From Eisenibacter elegans DSM 3317 (GTDB lineage: Bacteria; Bacteroidota; Bacteroidia; Cytophagales; Microscillaceae): 64,000 bases of DNA. Below, in pieces: positions 50,910-59,967 of this stretch. The stretch's first letter is position 1, and each line of letters begins with the position of its first letter. The notes under the pieces were generated by a model. The model was not told the origin of the DNA, did not search any database, and was given only the letters and a program-made list of their open reading frames with translations. The translations under genes were made by a program, and so were the position numbers. The stretch covers positions 368,530 to 432,529 of the forward strand of contig NZ_KE387154.1 in assembly GCF_000430505.1 (NCBI RefSeq), read 5' to 3'.

Positions 50910-52352
50910 ATGAAACAGGATGCTAAGCAGAAACAGGCCATTCAGGTGGCCTCCGAAATCAGTACACTTAAGCGGGTGATGATACACAGCCCCGACAGCG
51001 GGCTGGGCAAGGTAGTGCCCTCAAAAGCACAGGATTGGCTCTTTGAAGACATCATCCACCTCGACAAAATGCAGCGCGAAGAGTATGACCTATACATCAA
51101 GCTACTGCTTTACTTCCTTGACCCTGAGAAAATCAGGGGTAGAGAAGCGGAGATTGATGACCCAGCCAATAACCGTGCTTTCTATAAACCCGACAACCCA
51201 GCCTATTTTTGCTCCGACAAGGTGGTCGAGCCGCAATTTTTACTCTCCGAGATTTTAGAAAATCCAGAACTGCGTGTGAAGCTAGTATGTTCGGTGTGTG
51301 CGGTCGAAAAATGTACTTACGAAGTACAAGAGCAGCTGCTACAGCTACCAGCCAAGGATCTGGCCAAAACCATCATCTCAGGCTCTACGCCTGAAGGTAA
51401 GATGATTTTCCCGCCCGTACCCAACTTTATCTTCACCCGCGACATTGGTATTGTCATCAACGACCATATCTTGCTCAACAAGCCTGCCAAGCGGGTACGT
51501 CTGCGCGAAGCCCTGATGATGAAGTACATCTTTTTCAACCATCCTGCCTTTGCTGAATACCGAAATAAAATCATAGAGCTGTCCGAAGACGAGCAGCACT
51601 TCTTCCTCAGCGACGAAGACAAAAAGGACTACGAAGTTACCCTCGAAGGAGGCGATGTGATGACCGTCGCCCCCAACCACGTACTAATCGGATGTAGTGA
51701 GCGGACTTCTGAGCACGCCATCAATCAAGCCATTGCGATTCTGTTTGACAAAAAAATTGTGGATAAGGTAACGGTCATCCAGATTCCGCCGCGTCGCGAT
51801 TTTATGCACATCGATACCGTCTTTACACAAGTCAAGCGCAACGTATGGGTGCTGTTTGACAAGATTTTTCACCAAGACGAAATCAAGGGCTACTTCCGCA
51901 AAGACGAGCCGGACATCGAGGACGACAAGGTCAAAATCATCCAGTTCCACCGTGAGCGCAGCGAGCCCCGTATGTTCGATAAGATTGAGCAGCTGCTCGA
52001 AGACGTAAGCCGTACTGACTTGGGCGCTACCGAACCTGTCCGCTTTATTTACTCCGGCGGCGGCGAGCCGCTCTATGCCTCACGGGAGCAATGGACAGAT
52101 TCTTGCAACGTGCTTGCCCTCAAAGAAGGGGTAGTGATTGGCTATGATCGCAACACCAAAACCGCAGAGGCATTTGCCCAAGAGGGGTTTCGTGTGGTAG
52201 AGGCCGCCACCTTATTGCAAGAGTTGGCCAAGGGCTTACAGCCTGATAACATCACTGATACGCTCATCTTGTTGCCCTCTGCCGAGTTGTCGCGTGCGCG
52301 TGGTGGCTCACACTGTATGAGTATGCCGCTCCTGCGCGATACCTTGCGCTAA
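50910..52352 (+). CDS. Arginine deiminase-family protein
   Basis: This 480-residue amidinotransferase-fold enzyme begins VASEISTLKRVMIHSPD, then IFTRDIGIVINDHILLNK (Asp-bearing loop), TLEGGDVMTVAPNHVLIG, RRDFMHIDTVFTQV (catalytic His), and ends in RGGSHCMSMPLLRDT with the catalytic Cys. Classic ArcA is about 410 residues, so this one is longer. It should convert arginine to citrulline and ammonia. The neighbouring speA also uses arginine. The product of the arc pathway genes arcB and arcC is not seen nearby. Confidence 0.88.
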   Translation: MKQDAKQKQAIQVASEISTLKRVMIHSPDSGLGKVVPSKAQDWLFEDIIHLDKMQREEYDLYIKLLLYFLDPEKIRGREAEIDDPANNRAFYKPDNPAYFCSDKVVEPQFLLSEILENPELRVKLVCSVCAVEKCTYEVQEQLLQLPAKDLAKTIISGSTPEGKMIFPPVPNFIFTRDIGIVINDHILLNKPAKRVRLREALMMKYIFFNHPAFAEYRNKIIELSEDEQHFFLSDEDKKDYEVTLEGGDVMTVAPNHVLIGCSERTSEHAINQAIAILFDKKIVDKVTVIQIPPRRDFMHIDTVFTQVKRNVWVLFDKIFHQDEIKGYFRKDEPDIEDDKVKIIQFHRERSEPRMFDKIEQLLEDVSRTDLGATEPVRFIYSGGGEPLYASREQWTDSCNVLALKEGVVIGYDRNTKTAEAFAQEGFRVVEAATLLQELAKGLQPDNITDTLILLPSAELSRARGGSHCMSMPLLRDTLR

Positions 52353-52399
52353 ACATAGGTACTAGAAGCAGACTCATCCGCTCGACAGATATCCATTAA

Positions 52400-52436
52400 G
52401 AAGGCGCCCCCAATCATCAGTATTGGGAGCGCCTTC
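52400..52436. terminator. Bidirectional terminator-like hairpin
   Basis: The arms GAAGGCGC-CCCAAT and ATTGGG-GCGCCTTC pair with one mismatch around a short loop. The T run is weak, but it lies between the convergent deiminase and nitroreductase genes. Confidence 0.65.
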
Positions 52437-52491
52437 TTGTCTATTGGATGAGCCACAAACGGACGAATCGATGGCTTGAGTCAATCCCTGA

Positions 52492-53088
52492 CTAAATTCT
52501 CCAAATACATTTTTCTTGGATGGGTTTGCGGGCATTATCTGGTATTTCTACCTCATAATGTCCGACCATCACAAAGCCCATCAGGAGATCTTCTTCGCCC
52601 AAGGGAAGCCCAGCCCATTCAAAAAAAGGTACTTTGGCTGGAGCCAAGTTTGTGATTCCTCCCGTACTCCAAAATGCGCCCAAACCATAGGCCGCAGCCG
52701 TGAGGAGCATATTTTGTACAGCACAAGATACAGCCGCAATCTCTTCATACTCGGGCAGCAGTTTTTCGTGGCGCTTGAGTGCGATGGCAATTGCATAGGC
52801 TGGGCTGCTGAAATTGACCAAAACCTTGTCGTACTTGGCCTGATCAAAAGCCTCAGCAGGGGTATGAAGCTTGTATTGCTCAGCCTGAAATTGTGCCAAA
52901 GCCTCTAGTTGTGAGCCGCCAAAAACGACAAACCGCCAAGGCTCTGTTTTGCGGTGGTTGGGAGCCCAGTTGGCATTTTCGAGCATCTGCGCAATGATTT
53001 CTTGGTCTACAGCTTGGCGGCTGTATTGTTTGGGATATACCGAGCGGCGGCTACGGATGAGGGTATTCAGGTCTTGGGGGGTTGTCAT
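52492..53088 (-). CDS. Nitroreductase-family protein
   Basis: This 198-residue flavoprotein has the FMN-binding start LNTLIRSRRSVYPKQYS and NANWAPNHRKTEPWRFVVF (residues about 33-51), typical of small nitroreductases. The middle block VSCAVQNMLLTAAAYGLGAF and the C-terminal WSTGG match. These enzymes reduce nitroaromatics, quinones or flavins with NAD(P)H. Native substrate unknown. Length is normal for the family. Confidence 0.9.
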   Translation of the reverse strand: MTTPQDLNTLIRSRRSVYPKQYSRQAVDQEIIAQMLENANWAPNHRKTEPWRFVVFGGSQLEALAQFQAEQYKLHTPAEAFDQAKYDKVLVNFSSPAYAIAIALKRHEKLLPEYEEIAAVSCAVQNMLLTAAAYGLGAFWSTGGITNLAPAKVPFFEWAGLPLGEEDLLMGFVMVGHYEVEIPDNARKPIQEKCIWRI

Positions 53089-53159
53089 GAGGGTATTTTG
53101 GGTTAGGGAATCGGCAGTGATATATTGCCTGAAACCCCTATTTGGCGCTAAAAGTTCGG

Positions 53160-53975
53160 CTAGTCAGCCACTCGAAACGGCCAGCAGACCCTAAAGCCCA
53201 CATCTGATTCACGGCTTTGGGGGGTGAGTGCGCCCCGGTTGTGGAGGCGCAACTGAGGCAGGTCGTGTTTCCAGCCTCCCCCCCTGATGACACATTGTGT
53301 AGCCGTTTGGTCGTTTAGAGGGTTTTCTTCGGGGCTGCGGGCATAGAATTTTGCGTGGTAATAGTCTGCACACCATTCCCACACATTCCCGCTCATATCA
53401 AACAAGCCTAGGGCATTGGGTTGTTTTAAGCCTACAGGTTGTGGGTTTCGGCGGCTGTTGCGGCTATACCAAGCTACACTATCAGGGGTGGCGCTACCGG
53501 CATAGAGGCTGGGGTGTTGGTGAGTGCCCCCTTGGGCGGCATATTCCCATTCGGCCTCGGTAGGCAGCCGCCCGCCAATCCATTGGCAGTAGCCGGCAGC
53601 TTCAGCCCAAGTAACCCGCACTACCGGATGTGTGGGGCTGCTCCAAGTCGGTTGAGCCGGCATAGCCAACCCAGTTTGTTGGCAGTAGTATTCAAATTGT
53701 TCAACGGTAATTTCGTGTTTACTGAGCGCGAAACTACGGATATCGACCTTGTGCTCTGGCCGTTCATCGACCTCACCTTGGCGTGTGCCCATCACAAAGC
53801 TACCTCCTTCTACGACCACCATCGCAGGGCGAAGCCCCTCAGGTATAGCCAGCCACGCCTCCGGCGCAGGCATTTGCGCCCAAAGGTGTGTGGAAAACAA
53901 AACAAGCCAAGTAATAAACAGCAAGTGGCGGATATTGGGCGAGGGGTGAAGGATGTTGATGTATGCGCAAATCAT
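53160..53975 (-). CDS. Secreted SUMF1/formylglycine-generating-enzyme-like protein
   Basis: The protein is 271 residues from the ATG at 53975, where a signal peptide follows (hydrophobic LLFITWLVLFSTHLWAQ). An upstream frame to 54020 overlaps the giant TPR gene. The mature part is a FGE-sulfatase fold: VVEGGSFVMGTRQGE, LSKHEITVEQFEYYC, LPTEAEWEYAAQGG, NALGLFDMSGNVWEWCADYY and VIRGGGW. Such domains can oxidise Cys of sulfatases or act as binding modules; the catalytic Cys pair is not obvious. It directly follows the TPR gene on the same strand. Confidence 0.88.
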   Translation of the reverse strand: MICAYINILHPSPNIRHLLFITWLVLFSTHLWAQMPAPEAWLAIPEGLRPAMVVVEGGSFVMGTRQGEVDERPEHKVDIRSFALSKHEITVEQFEYYCQQTGLAMPAQPTWSSPTHPVVRVTWAEAAGYCQWIGGRLPTEAEWEYAAQGGTHQHPSLYAGSATPDSVAWYSRNSRRNPQPVGLKQPNALGLFDMSGNVWEWCADYYHAKFYARSPEENPLNDQTATQCVIRGGGWKHDLPQLRLHNRGALTPQSRESDVGFRVCWPFRVAD

Positions 53976-53995
53976 ATTGGAGGAGTGTGGGTGAT

Positions 53996-56900
53996 TTATT
54001 TCAATGTTTGTGCAGCCCATTGGCTAATGGCTTTGGCTTGGTATGATGTTTTGGAAACGCCATTGCCCAGTGCTTCCCATTGGAACAAGCCATAGCTGCC
54101 TATGGGGCGATAAAACACCGTTTGGATGCCATCGAGGGCTTCGTTTAAAGGCTGCCAACAAGATTGTACCCAAGTTTGTGGGTCTTCGGGAGCTGCCTCT
54201 AAGGTATTGACAAACCATCGGGGCTGTTCCTGAGTGTCTTTCCGCAATATCCAAATCAGGTATTGTGGCGTTTGGGTATCCAGAGGGATGATATCAACGG
54301 CAGCGCTACGGCTTGGCAGCAGGGCTTGTAAGCTGCGCCAATCGGTGAGAGGCTGATGACGGGAAGCAAACAAGGGCGAGGCATTGCTGAGTTGTTGCGC
54401 AAGGGCGGTTACGGTCTTTTCCCAAGCCTCGGCTTCTATACCTTGGGCTTTGAGGGCTTCGGTGCTGAAGCTGGCATAATAGCTTTGCCGTTGTTTGAGT
54501 TGCTCCCATTGGGCATAGCGAGCCTGTTGAGCAGGTTCGAGGGCTAGGGCATAAGGCGCAGCCGCCTGTTGTTGTCGCCAGTAGGCCAGCAAAAGCGATG
54601 TGGCTTCTGGCGCATCTTTACCCTGTGAGGCCACCCAAGCGGCATATTGAGTGATATACTGCTGAAGCGCCAAACGAGCCGGCTCATCTTGTTGATGATA
54701 GCAGTAGTGGCGGTTGTCTAGGCTGCGCCAAATGGCCTGAGCCATCAAGTGATAGTGTTGCCCGATATCGGCTGTGGAGGCATTTTTTTTACGCTCTGCT
54801 AACACAGCGCGGGCACTGTGTAGCGGTATCCATAGGGAGTCCGCAGTAGCTGATTTTTCGAGTAAGCCAGCAGCCGCACCCAAGAGGGGCTCGGCTTTAC
54901 TGTCTTTGTTGGTGCGCAGATGGTATTGCGCCAAGGCTAGGGTTGTAGCGGCCTGTAGCGGCGTATGGGCTAAGGTTTTGGCTAACTGAGCGGCTTCTTC
55001 CAACAAAGCCAAGGTCTGTTTCTCGTCTTTGAGCCCTTCAGTACTTGTTGCTATGCCCAAAAGTGCCTGTATATATGATGTTGTAGGAGCTTTATTTTTT
55101 TGCCAATAAGCCGTAGCCGCTTGGAGATTTGGCAATATCCAAGCAGCAGACTCGGGCACTTGGACAGCTTGAGCCAACAGCTGGAGCGTGTGTGGGTGTC
55201 CTGCTCCATAACGCAAAGCACTGGTTTCTAGCAAAGACTGCCAATATGCGGGTGTGGGGCTGTGCCTTACCAAACCTTTGAGTGCTTGTAGATAGTAGTT
55301 GTCAAGGGTTTTGTGGGGCTGGCTATGCACATACAGCTGTTGATAAGCCGCAGGGGTGGATTGTGTTTGGGCAGACAGCCACATCTTGGCTTCAGCCAGT
55401 TGGTAGGGGCTGTTGTCGATGGCGTTGAGCTGCGCCCACAGCGGGGCAAATAAGTCGGTCTGCTTGGTGTCGAGATACCATTGCGCAGCTGCCAAACGCG
55501 CCTCAAGGTAAAGCGTGTGCTGTGCTGTCAACAAGGTGTCTGTTGCTTGCAATAGTCTGCTATACAGTTGGTTGGTTCGAGTATATGCGCGCCGCTCTGC
55601 CCATACCTGTGCCCACTGGAGGAGGGCTTGTAGGTAACTGATGTCCTGCGCCGACAAGGTGGATTGGTAGATTTCTAGGTTTTTTTGGAAGGCATCCTCG
55701 GCGCGGTCGCGGCGGGCTGTTTGATAAAAGAAGCGTTCTTGTGTAAAGAGCGCCTCTGCGATACCCTTAGGGTATTGGAATTGCTGTGCTTGGCGAGTTT
55801 CGAGCAGGGTATTGAGCAGGGGCTCGGCCTCGTCTAGCTGTCCGGTTTGGAGAAGTTGCCTACAGAGTGCATCAAGCGTGGCTAAGTACTGACGGTGCTG
55901 TGTGCCCAGCAGATTTTGGTAAATGCCCAAAGCCAGCCGAAGTTGTTCTATAGCCAATGGATAAAAGCCCAATTGCGCAGCCAATGCGGCTTGTTGAGAC
56001 AAGAGCTCAGCCAAGGTTTCGGTCGGTTTGTCGACTTGTTTTTGGTAAATGCGCACTGCTTCCGAGGCCTTGTCATAAGCCTCCTGGTATTGTCCGGTAA
56101 TGTGAGCCGCTTGCGCCCATTCGGCCAAGAGCAAGGCATAAGATACCTCGTTCTTGCCCCATTGTTTTTCTATCAGAGGCCAATATTGCTGATATAGCTG
56201 TGTGCCTTGGGCATACTGTCGGAGTGCATAAAAACTTTGGATGCGCTGTAGTTGTAATTTATAAAACCTGAAATCTTGGTTTTGGGCTTGTTTTTGGAGT
56301 AGTTCGGTAGCCTCTTGTTGTAGACGTAGTGCTTCGGCGTGGTGCTGTTGTTGGGTGTTGAGCTGAGCCAGCTCCAGTAGTGCATCTACAAAGTTATCGG
56401 GCGGGGTTTCGGCTTGGCTGTAGATATCGAGTGTCTGGGCATACATAGCAGCAGAGGCGCTGGTGTTGCCGGTGGTTTGTTTGAGCTTAGCCATATTTTT
56501 CAGGGCTTGCGCATATTCTGCCGACTGTACCCCCCGGGTGTTGGTCAGTGCTTTCAGAATCTCCTCATAATACGGCTCAGCCTCTTGGTAGGCACCCATC
56601 GCAAAATGCGCCTGCGCCAACGCCTCGATTGTCTGGAGGTAGATAGGGTGTGTGCGCCCTGGTGTTTGGCGGTAGATATCGGCGGCTTCGCGGTAGAGCT
56701 TGATGGCTTCTGCATATTGGCTTGTCTTGAGGCTGAAATCAGCCTTGGCTACTAGCGAAGCAGCATACTCCATATTGCGTAGCCCCAAGGATTTCTGTAC
56801 CTCTACGGCTTGTTGATAGTAGTTTTCGGCTTCGGTATAGCGATAAGTGGCCTTACACAAGTTTCCCATGGCTTGGAGTGCCTCAGCGTGGCCGGCGCTT

Positions 56901-57361
56901 TTGCCCTGTTTAATTTTTTGGCGAATATCAAGCGACTGCCGGTAGTAGCGTTCGGCATCGGAGTAGTTGGCCTGCGCTAAGTATATTGTTCCGATGCTTT
57001 GTAATGTTTGGGCATACGCCTCACTTTGAATACCAGTAGCATATTGACGAATTTTGAGTGTACGCTCAAAAATCTGTACAGATTGCTCCATTTTGCCTGT
57101 CGCATAGAGATAATAACCATAGTTGTGCATAAAATCGCCCAAGGCAGGGCTGTTTTTACCCAATACGGCTTCGGCCTGAGGGAGCAGTATTTCGGCCAAA
57201 GCCACTGCCTCGGCATAGCGTTTTTGCTTGGCCGCTTTGGTCATTTCGTCGTAACGGAGCTTGAAACTGTCTTGACCAACAAGTCGTTGGGCAAATAACA
57301 GGGCCATACCGAAGAACAAGATTTTGTACAAATCGTTGATTGTATAGATTCGCCAACTCAT
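53996..57361 (-). CDS. Giant secreted TPR protein with a cut-short CHAT-like C-terminus
   Basis: The protein is about 1121 residues from the ATG at 57361 (an upstream start at 57379 is possible). A signal-like helix (about 12-30, ending LVGQ) precedes about 20 TPR repeats. The first repeats are of the Kinesin-light-chain type (AETYAQTLQSIGTIYLAQAN-like spacing, for example YAQTLQSIGTIYLAQANYSD). From about residue 980 the sequence looks like the start of a CHAT protease (QALLPSRSAAVDIIPLDTQ, VFYRPIGSYGLFQWEALG). It stops soon after, without the catalytic His and Cys expected about 100-150 residues later. It may be natural or a truncation. The SUMF1 gene follows immediately. Function unknown. 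Confidence 0.8.
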   Translation of the reverse strand: MSWRIYTINDLYKILFFGMALLFAQRLVGQDSFKLRYDEMTKAAKQKRYAEAVALAEILLPQAEAVLGKNSPALGDFMHNYGYYLYATGKMEQSVQIFERTLKIRQYATGIQSEAYAQTLQSIGTIYLAQANYSDAERYYRQSLDIRQKIKQGKSAGHAEALQAMGNLCKATYRYTEAENYYQQAVEVQKSLGLRNMEYAASLVAKADFSLKTSQYAEAIKLYREAADIYRQTPGRTHPIYLQTIEALAQAHFAMGAYQEAEPYYEEILKALTNTRGVQSAEYAQALKNMAKLKQTTGNTSASAAMYAQTLDIYSQAETPPDNFVDALLELAQLNTQQQHHAEALRLQQEATELLQKQAQNQDFRFYKLQLQRIQSFYALRQYAQGTQLYQQYWPLIEKQWGKNEVSYALLLAEWAQAAHITGQYQEAYDKASEAVRIYQKQVDKPTETLAELLSQQAALAAQLGFYPLAIEQLRLALGIYQNLLGTQHRQYLATLDALCRQLLQTGQLDEAEPLLNTLLETRQAQQFQYPKGIAEALFTQERFFYQTARRDRAEDAFQKNLEIYQSTLSAQDISYLQALLQWAQVWAERRAYTRTNQLYSRLLQATDTLLTAQHTLYLEARLAAAQWYLDTKQTDLFAPLWAQLNAIDNSPYQLAEAKMWLSAQTQSTPAAYQQLYVHSQPHKTLDNYYLQALKGLVRHSPTPAYWQSLLETSALRYGAGHPHTLQLLAQAVQVPESAAWILPNLQAATAYWQKNKAPTTSYIQALLGIATSTEGLKDEKQTLALLEEAAQLAKTLAHTPLQAATTLALAQYHLRTNKDSKAEPLLGAAAGLLEKSATADSLWIPLHSARAVLAERKKNASTADIGQHYHLMAQAIWRSLDNRHYCYHQQDEPARLALQQYITQYAAWVASQGKDAPEATSLLLAYWRQQQAAAPYALALEPAQQARYAQWEQLKQRQSYYASFSTEALKAQGIEAEAWEKTVTALAQQLSNASPLFASRHQPLTDWRSLQALLPSRSAAVDIIPLDTQTPQYLIWILRKDTQEQPRWFVNTLEAAPEDPQTWVQSCWQPLNEALDGIQTVFYRPIGSYGLFQWEALGNGVSKTSYQAKAISQWAAQTLK

Positions 57362-57457
57362 AAGTGTGTGTATTAGCATAATTATGGATGATTAAGCCGC
57401 CTCAGAGTTCAATGAACTATCGTAATTAGGTAAAAAAGCTAAAAAAATATTGCACAT

Positions 57458-57465
57458 CAAAGATA
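57458..57465 (-). promoter_or_regulatory. Promoter -7 element for the giant TPR gene
   Basis: On the minus strand TATCTTTG matches TAnnTTTG perfectly and lies about 95 bases before the start codon. No convincing -33 TTG is seen. The rest of the gap from 57380 to 57651 shows no other feature. Confidence 0.45.
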
Positions 57466-57651
57466 ATAAAGGTATAGCTTTTGATGTTTTGCCACAAACA
57501 CATAAATTTCCAACAAATCTTACTTGTGTTGGCTTCTTCTAAACTAACGACGAACTGTGCTAAATCTTTTATATCCAACTTGTCGTAAAATACAAATAGT
57601 AACTTTTTGCCTCGTGGCCGGAGTGTTTTTACCGTTTTTGCTTAGTGATGT

Positions 57652-57846
57652 ATGAAAAAGATAGAATATAAAGTCATCCCCAAACCATTTGCCCCTGACG
57701 ATCCGGCCTTTTATCAAGAAGAGCAAGAAACGATTGAGCGCGAAGAAGCCTCTGGATGGCAGTTAACAGAACGTAAGCACCGCCCTCACAAAGAGGAGGT
57801 GATTTTTGTGTTTCAACGTGAAATACCCCCAACGTCACAAGAGTAA
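57652..57846 (+). CDS. Small hypothetical protein, 64 residues
   Basis: This short charged protein (MKKIEYKVIPKPFAPDDPAF, EEASGWQLTERKHRPHKEEV) resembles small β-hairpin DUF proteins whose start EYKVI and Trp-containing turn GWQL recur in several Bacteroidota. No membrane segment or metal motif is seen. It may be real because the composition is biased like coding DNA. Function unknown. Confidence 0.55.
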   Translation: MKKIEYKVIPKPFAPDDPAFYQEEQETIEREEASGWQLTERKHRPHKEEVIFVFQREIPPTSQE

Positions 57847-58002
57847 GGCTGCTTGCTTGAGCAAATGTACCCAGCACAGTGTGCTAGGGCCAACCTTATC
57901 TGGCAAGCAAGGTATAATCTGATTGTTGCAAAACTAAACTTCCACGAGCTTTGTTTTGGGGGTAGTTGTGCTCCCACTGTTGTAGTTTTACGCTGTGGCA
58001 AG

Positions 58003-58031
58003 TTGGGTGCAGTTATTTTTTTCTACTTTTG
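58003..58031 (+). promoter_or_regulatory. Promoter of panD
   Basis: TTG (58003-58005), 18 bases, then TACTTTTG (58024-58031), both perfect to the Bacteroidota consensus. The leader is about 38 nucleotides. It supports the panD start at 58074. Confidence 0.75.
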
Positions 58032-58073
58032 CACCCGAAAGAGCGTTTATACCTCCCCTCCTGTTCAAAAACT

Positions 58074-58418
58074 ATGTTAGTCGAAGTTTTAAAATCCAAA
58101 ATACACCGTGTCAAAGTTACGCAAGCCGAACTACACTATGTAGGCAGCATCACTATCGATGAGGCTTTGCTCGAAGCGGCACAAATGTTTGAAAATCAAA
58201 AAGTTCAGATTGTCAATATTGACAATGGTGAGCGCATTGAGACTTATATCATCAAAGGCAAACGTGGCTCTGGTGAGATTTGCCTCAACGGCCCTGCGGC
58301 GCGTCGTGTGCAGGTTGGAGATACCATCATCATCATTGCCTATGGTCTGTTACCTTTGGGCGAAGCCCAGAGCTACAAGCCGGTAGTCATTTTCCCGGAT
58401 GAGCACAACCGCGTCTAG
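58074..58418 (+). CDS. panD: Aspartate 1-decarboxylase
   Basis: The protein is 114 residues from the ATG at 58074. PanD makes β-alanine for pantothenate and CoA. It is a pyruvoyl enzyme: the precursor cleaves itself between Gly and Ser in [10 protein letters not shown] (residues about 21-30). The family start [14 protein letters not shown] and the block [18 protein letters not shown]-like region (residues about 72-92) fit. A long upstream frame exists but starts in the promoter region, so the 58074 start is firm. It is the first gene of the operon with the flippase-like protein. Confidence 0.97.
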   Translation: MLVEVLKSKIHRVKVTQAELHYVGSITIDEALLEAAQMFENQKVQIVNIDNGERIETYIIKGKRGSGEICLNGPAARRVQVGDTIIIIAYGLLPLGEAQSYKPVVIFPDEHNRV

Positions 58419-58463
58419 GGTCTTTATTACTGAGGAATAGCTTCCTCTCCACCAACACTGTTT

Positions 58464-59492
58464 ATGCATCGCTACCTTTCGACAGTTTTGCGGTATTTGC
58501 TCTCTTTAGGGCTTGCTGTATTTTTGATGTACTATGCCCTGCGACAAATTGATTATCGCTCGGTATTGGCAAGCTTTGTAGAAGCCAACTACGCGTGGAT
58601 TTTGGTATCGGCAGCGATGGGCGTACTCAGTCATCTTATCAGAAGCCTACGATGGAAAATGTTGCTCTCTCCCTTGGGTTATCACCCTAGCCTAGGGCAA
58701 GTTTTTACAGCAGTGATGGGTAGCTATGTGGTCAATTTGGTTATTCCCAGAGGGGGCGAAGTATACCGCTGTGCGGTATTGATGCGCAGCGCCAAAGTAC
58801 CCGTTACTGTCAGTCTGGGAACACTCATCTTAGAGCGCTTGATTGATGTACTCATCCTAGGAGCAATGATTGGCAGCTTGTTTTTGGTAGAGTTCAGCCG
58901 TTTTTGGGGCATTATTGAGCAGGTACTTCAGCCCAAGCTTCAGGCCTTGGGCTTGTCCAGCAGTGCGTTGTTGCTGTTTCCATTAGCATTGTTAAGCTTA
59001 GGCCTCGCTTTTTGGCTATGGCTGCATATGCGCAAACGTCTTCAGGCCTGGCAGTTTTATGTGCGCGTAGAGCAATGGCTACAGGAGGTCTTCAAAGGGC
59101 TGCAAAGCATCCGTCAAGTCCCCAATAAAGCACTTTTTGTGCTTTATTCGCTCAGTATTTGGGGCTTGTACTTGGGGATGGCCTATGTGCTCTTCTTTTG
59201 TTTTGAGCATACTTCCGGCTTGTCGCTTTGGGTGGCGTATGTCAGCTTTGTGGCAGGAGCCATCGGAATGGCGGCTCCCGTACAAGGAGGCATCGGTGCA
59301 TACCACATGCTCGTCAGTTGGGCATTTGAGAACACTGGACTGAGCGGGCAAGAGGCCATTGTGATGGCCACCTTTATGCATACCATCCAGACAGTGGTTG
59401 TGATGGTGGCCGGAGGTTGCACTTTGTTGATTTCTGCCCTATTTTTACAAAATCACCCACAGCCCAAACCCACGTATGCCGACAAAAATTAA
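58464..59492 (+). CDS. Flippase-like membrane protein (LPG synthase TM/UPF0104 family)
   Basis: This 342-residue protein has about eight membrane helices. The family motif [20 protein letters not shown] is visible, then [19 protein letters not shown] and later [18 protein letters not shown]. The catalytic domain of MprF is absent, so it probably transports a lipid or lipid-linked substrate, or serves as a glycosyltransferase-like partner. The next gene, rfaE2, overlaps it by 17 bases. The substrate is not known. Confidence 0.85.
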   Translation: MHRYLSTVLRYLLSLGLAVFLMYYALRQIDYRSVLASFVEANYAWILVSAAMGVLSHLIRSLRWKMLLSPLGYHPSLGQVFTAVMGSYVVNLVIPRGGEVYRCAVLMRSAKVPVTVSLGTLILERLIDVLILGAMIGSLFLVEFSRFWGIIEQVLQPKLQALGLSSSALLLFPLALLSLGLAFWLWLHMRKRLQAWQFYVRVEQWLQEVFKGLQSIRQVPNKALFVLYSLSIWGLYLGMAYVLFFCFEHTSGLSLWVAYVSFVAGAIGMAAPVQGGIGAYHMLVSWAFENTGLSGQEAIVMATFMHTIQTVVVMVAGGCTLLISALFLQNHPQPKPTYADKN

Positions 59493-59967
59493 AATTTATC
59501 CCAGCCCATCCGCGCTGCGTCCGTTGCTTGCCCAGTGGCAAAGCCAAGGCGAGCAGGTGGTTTTTACCAATGGGTGTTTCGACATTCTGCATTTAGGCCA
59601 TATTGATTATCTCGAAAAAGCCCGCGAACTGGGGCAGCGACTCGTAGTAGGGCTCAATACGGATGCCTCTGTAGCAAGGCTCAAAGGCCCCAAGCGCCCA
59701 GTAGTGCCCGAGCACGCCCGCGCCCGACTGATAGCCGCCTTGGCTTTTGTTGATGCAGTGGTGTTGTTTGAGGAAGATACCCCTCTGACACTTATCCAAA
59801 CACTACAGCCTGATATCTTGGTCAAAGGGAGTGATTATAGTGTAGACAATATCGTTGGCGCGGCAGAGGTCTTGGCCAATGGAGGGCAGGTACTGACTAT
59901 CGACCTTGTGGATGGCTTTTCGACCAGCTTAATCATCGACAAAATCAGAGACGCTTACCGTGTATGA
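59476..59967 (+). CDS. rfaE2: D-glycero-beta-D-manno-heptose 1-phosphate adenylyltransferase
   Basis: This 163-residue cytidylyltransferase-fold enzyme has [20 protein letters not shown] with the nucleotide-binding HLGH motif. The block [19 protein letters not shown] matches RfaE2, the second half of HldE. It makes ADP-heptose for LPS core or other heptose-containing glycan. The C-terminus [14 protein letters not shown] is typical. The kinase half is not fused. It overlaps the flippase-like gene by 17 bases and the next gene by 4 bases. Confidence 0.94.
   Translation: MPTKIKIYPSPSALRPLLAQWQSQGEQVVFTNGCFDILHLGHIDYLEKARELGQRLVVGLNTDASVARLKGPKRPVVPEHARARLIAALAFVDAVVLFEEDTPLTLIQTLQPDILVKGSDYSVDNIVGAAEVLANGGQVLTIDLVDGFSTSLIIDKIRDAYRV

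Noticed and set aside
49784-50926. A 380-codon open frame on the plus strand opposite speA
   Set aside because: It lies fully antisense to a strong, well-conserved decarboxylase gene and shows no recognisable protein features; it is a codon-bias shadow. The same applies to long antisense frames at 18601-19041 and 19063-20094 opposite deaD, 22139-22504 opposite uvrC, and 23937-24440 opposite pdxA.
53160-57361. TPR-CHAT plus SUMF1 pair as an intracellular caspase-like defence system
   Set aside because: Both proteins have signal-like N-termini and the CHAT-like end lacks the catalytic region, so a cytoplasmic protease defence role is not supported.
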